Of a stretch of 64,000 nt of DNA, positions 62,974-64,000 are shown piece by piece. How positions within the stretch are numbered: position 1 is the stretch's first letter; every line of letters begins with the position of its first letter. The DNA is from DASPWV01 sp046726375 (GTDB lineage: Bacteria; Acidobacteriota; Vicinamibacteria; Vicinamibacterales; UBA2999): the NCBI GenBank assembly GCA_046726375.1, contig JBKPAJ010000023.1, positions 1 through 64,000 of the forward strand, given 5' to 3'. The notes beneath the pieces are model-generated. The model did not search any database, was not told the DNA's origin, and was given only the letters and a program-made list of their open reading frames with translations. The translations under genes were made by a program, and so were the position numbers.

Positions 62974-64000
62974 CTAGTCGCCAAACCCGACACCGATCGC
63001 GCGTGCCGTTCGCAGAAGGTCGTAATCCAACGGCACCGTCTTCGTCTTCCCCACGACATCGCCCAACGGAATCGGGACGATGTCGGGCGGGTTGTTGGCC
63101 ACCATCCGTCCAAACACTCCTCGGCAAAGCAGCTCCACGGCCTTGCCCCCGAAGCGGGTGGCCAGCACGCGATCGAAGGCGGTGGGCGCGCCACCGCGCT
63201 GAAGGTGCCCCAGCACCACGCAGCGCGTTTCCTTTTTCATCGAATGCTGGAGCTGCTGGGCCACAATCGCGCCGACGCCGCCGAGCCGCTCGACATGACC
63301 GCCATGCGCTTCCTCGATCAGCGTCTTGGTGCCGCCGATCGGCGTGGCGCCCTCGGCGACCACGACAATGCTGAAGCGTGCGCCAAAAGACTCGCGCTCG
63401 CGAATGTGCGCGACGATCTTGTCGATGGCGAACGGAATCTCGGGGATCAAAATAATGTCGGCGCCCCCGGCGACACCGGCGTGCAGCGCGATCCAGCCGG
63501 CATAGCGCCCCATCAGTTCGACGACCATGATGCGCCGATGCGCTTCGGCGGTCGAGTGGAGCCGATCGATCGCATCCGCCGCATACGAGACCGCCGTATC
63601 GAAACCAAAACAGCTCGTCGTGCCCCAGATGTCGTTGTCGATCGTCTTCGGCACGCCGACGATCGGGATGCCTTTCAGATAAAACTGGTGCGCAATGTGG
63701 AGCGTGCCGTCGCCGCCGATGACGACGAGCGCGTCGAGTCCCATCTCCTCAAAGGTTTGCACGACACGATCCGAGTAATCGACGTGACCGTCTTTGGTCT
63801 CGACCGGGTAATCGAACGGATTGCCCTTGTTGGTGGTGCCGAGAATGGTGCCGCCGAGCCGAAGAATGCCGGTGACGTCTCGCGGCACGAGCGTGCGCGT
63901 CCGCGAGCGATCCAGTAAGCCGTCGAAACTGTCCTCGAGCCCAATCACTTCGATGCCGTTGTTGAAGGCCGCCTTCACAACGGCGCGGATGACTGCGTTC
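62974..64000 (-). CDS. pfkA: 6-phosphofructokinase (partial, N-terminus outside window)
   Basis: Phosphorylates fructose-6-phosphate. About 342 residues present; the frame is open at base 64000, where NAVIRAVVKAAFNNG still belongs to the family N-terminus, so only about the first 15-20 residues are missing. Motifs: VVIGGDGTLHIA, VPKTIDNDIWG, VELMGRYAGWIAL and LGHLQRGGAPTAFDR. The donor-site pair is Gly (GGDGT) and Lys (PKTIDND), a mixture of ATP-type and PPi-type signatures, so ATP or PPi use is not settled. Convergent with thrC. Confidence 0.94.
   Translation of the reverse strand, partial: NAVIRAVVKAAFNNGIEVIGLEDSFDGLLDRSRTRTLVPRDVTGILRLGGTILGTTNKGNPFDYPVETKDGHVDYSDRVVQTFEEMGLDALVVIGGDGTLHIAHQFYLKGIPIVGVPKTIDNDIWGTTSCFGFDTAVSYAADAIDRLHSTAEAHRRIMVVELMGRYAGWIALHAGVAGGADIILIPEIPFAIDKIVAHIRERESFGARFSIVVVAEGATPIGGTKTLIEEAHGGHVERLGGVGAIVAQQLQHSMKKETRCVVLGHLQRGGAPTAFDRVLATRFGGKAVELLCRGVFGRMVANNPPDIVPIPLGDVVGKTKTVPLDYDLLRTARAIGVGFGD

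Overview
The window is a high G+C chromosomal segment of a Gram-negative (diderm) bacterium. The best guess is an uncultured Acidobacteriota of the Vicinamibacteria type. This is inferred from split glycyl-tRNA synthetase genes, a KDO/LapB lipopolysaccharide operon, a pilMNOPQ type IV pilus operon, the C-terminal fossil of an acidobacterial-style ADOP permease, and many small secreted proteins of unknown function. No 16S rRNA or tRNA gene is present to confirm it. Almost all of the DNA is housekeeping; no prophage, insertion sequence or CRISPR array was seen.

Layout. 1-23104 is almost entirely minus strand: mutL (cut by the window edge), corA, ppdK, glyS-glyQ-recO, mgtE, era-corC-ybeY-phoH, aspS, hisS, dcd, a DUF2905 gene, ndk, sucD-sucC, mdh, plus one plus-strand secreted protein at 19209. 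23523-31183 is mainly plus strand: serA, then a tightly coupled operon kdsB-pyrG-kdsA-kdsD-lapB for KDO synthesis and LPS control. 31209-57014 is again mostly minus: an accessory stretch (iron-permease-like protein, threonine ammonia-lyase, a decayed ADOP permease, LysE exporter), a block of exported proteins at 34303-38528, a decayed radical SAM gene, coaE, folD, a K+ channel, an amino-acid permease, thiE, accC-accB-pepQ, a TPR protein, two exported proteins and pilQ-P-O-N-M. 57711-62874 is plus: rplM-rpsI-rpsB, tsf, pyrH, frr and thrC. 62974-64000 is the 3' part of a 6-phosphofructokinase on the minus strand.

Most interesting gene set: at 34303-38528 an exported cytochrome c fused to a copper type II monooxygenase with all six copper ligands of PHM recognisable (His190, His191, His271, His369, His371, Met451) lies about 1.1 kb from an exported NHL beta-propeller that keeps the three zinc histidines, tyrosine and arginine of the PHM partner PAL. 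Together they resemble a split, periplasmic, electron-fed version of the animal peptide-amidating enzyme PAM.

Most unusual sequence feature: many spacers are filled with short-period repeats of several distinct families, many folding into long hairpins (for example a perfect 29-bp inverted repeat of CAAAGTT heptamers at 17702-17840). The same or related repeats run in frame into protein ends and linkers (ppdK N-terminus; recO, ybeY, hisS and the 36155 gene at their C-termini; linkers of the M24 peptidase, accB and the TPR protein). Other points of note are a phoH gene that appears to start with AUC, several start codons lying directly behind a -10 box (leaderless mRNA candidates), and a phosphofructokinase with mixed ATP/PPi donor residues.
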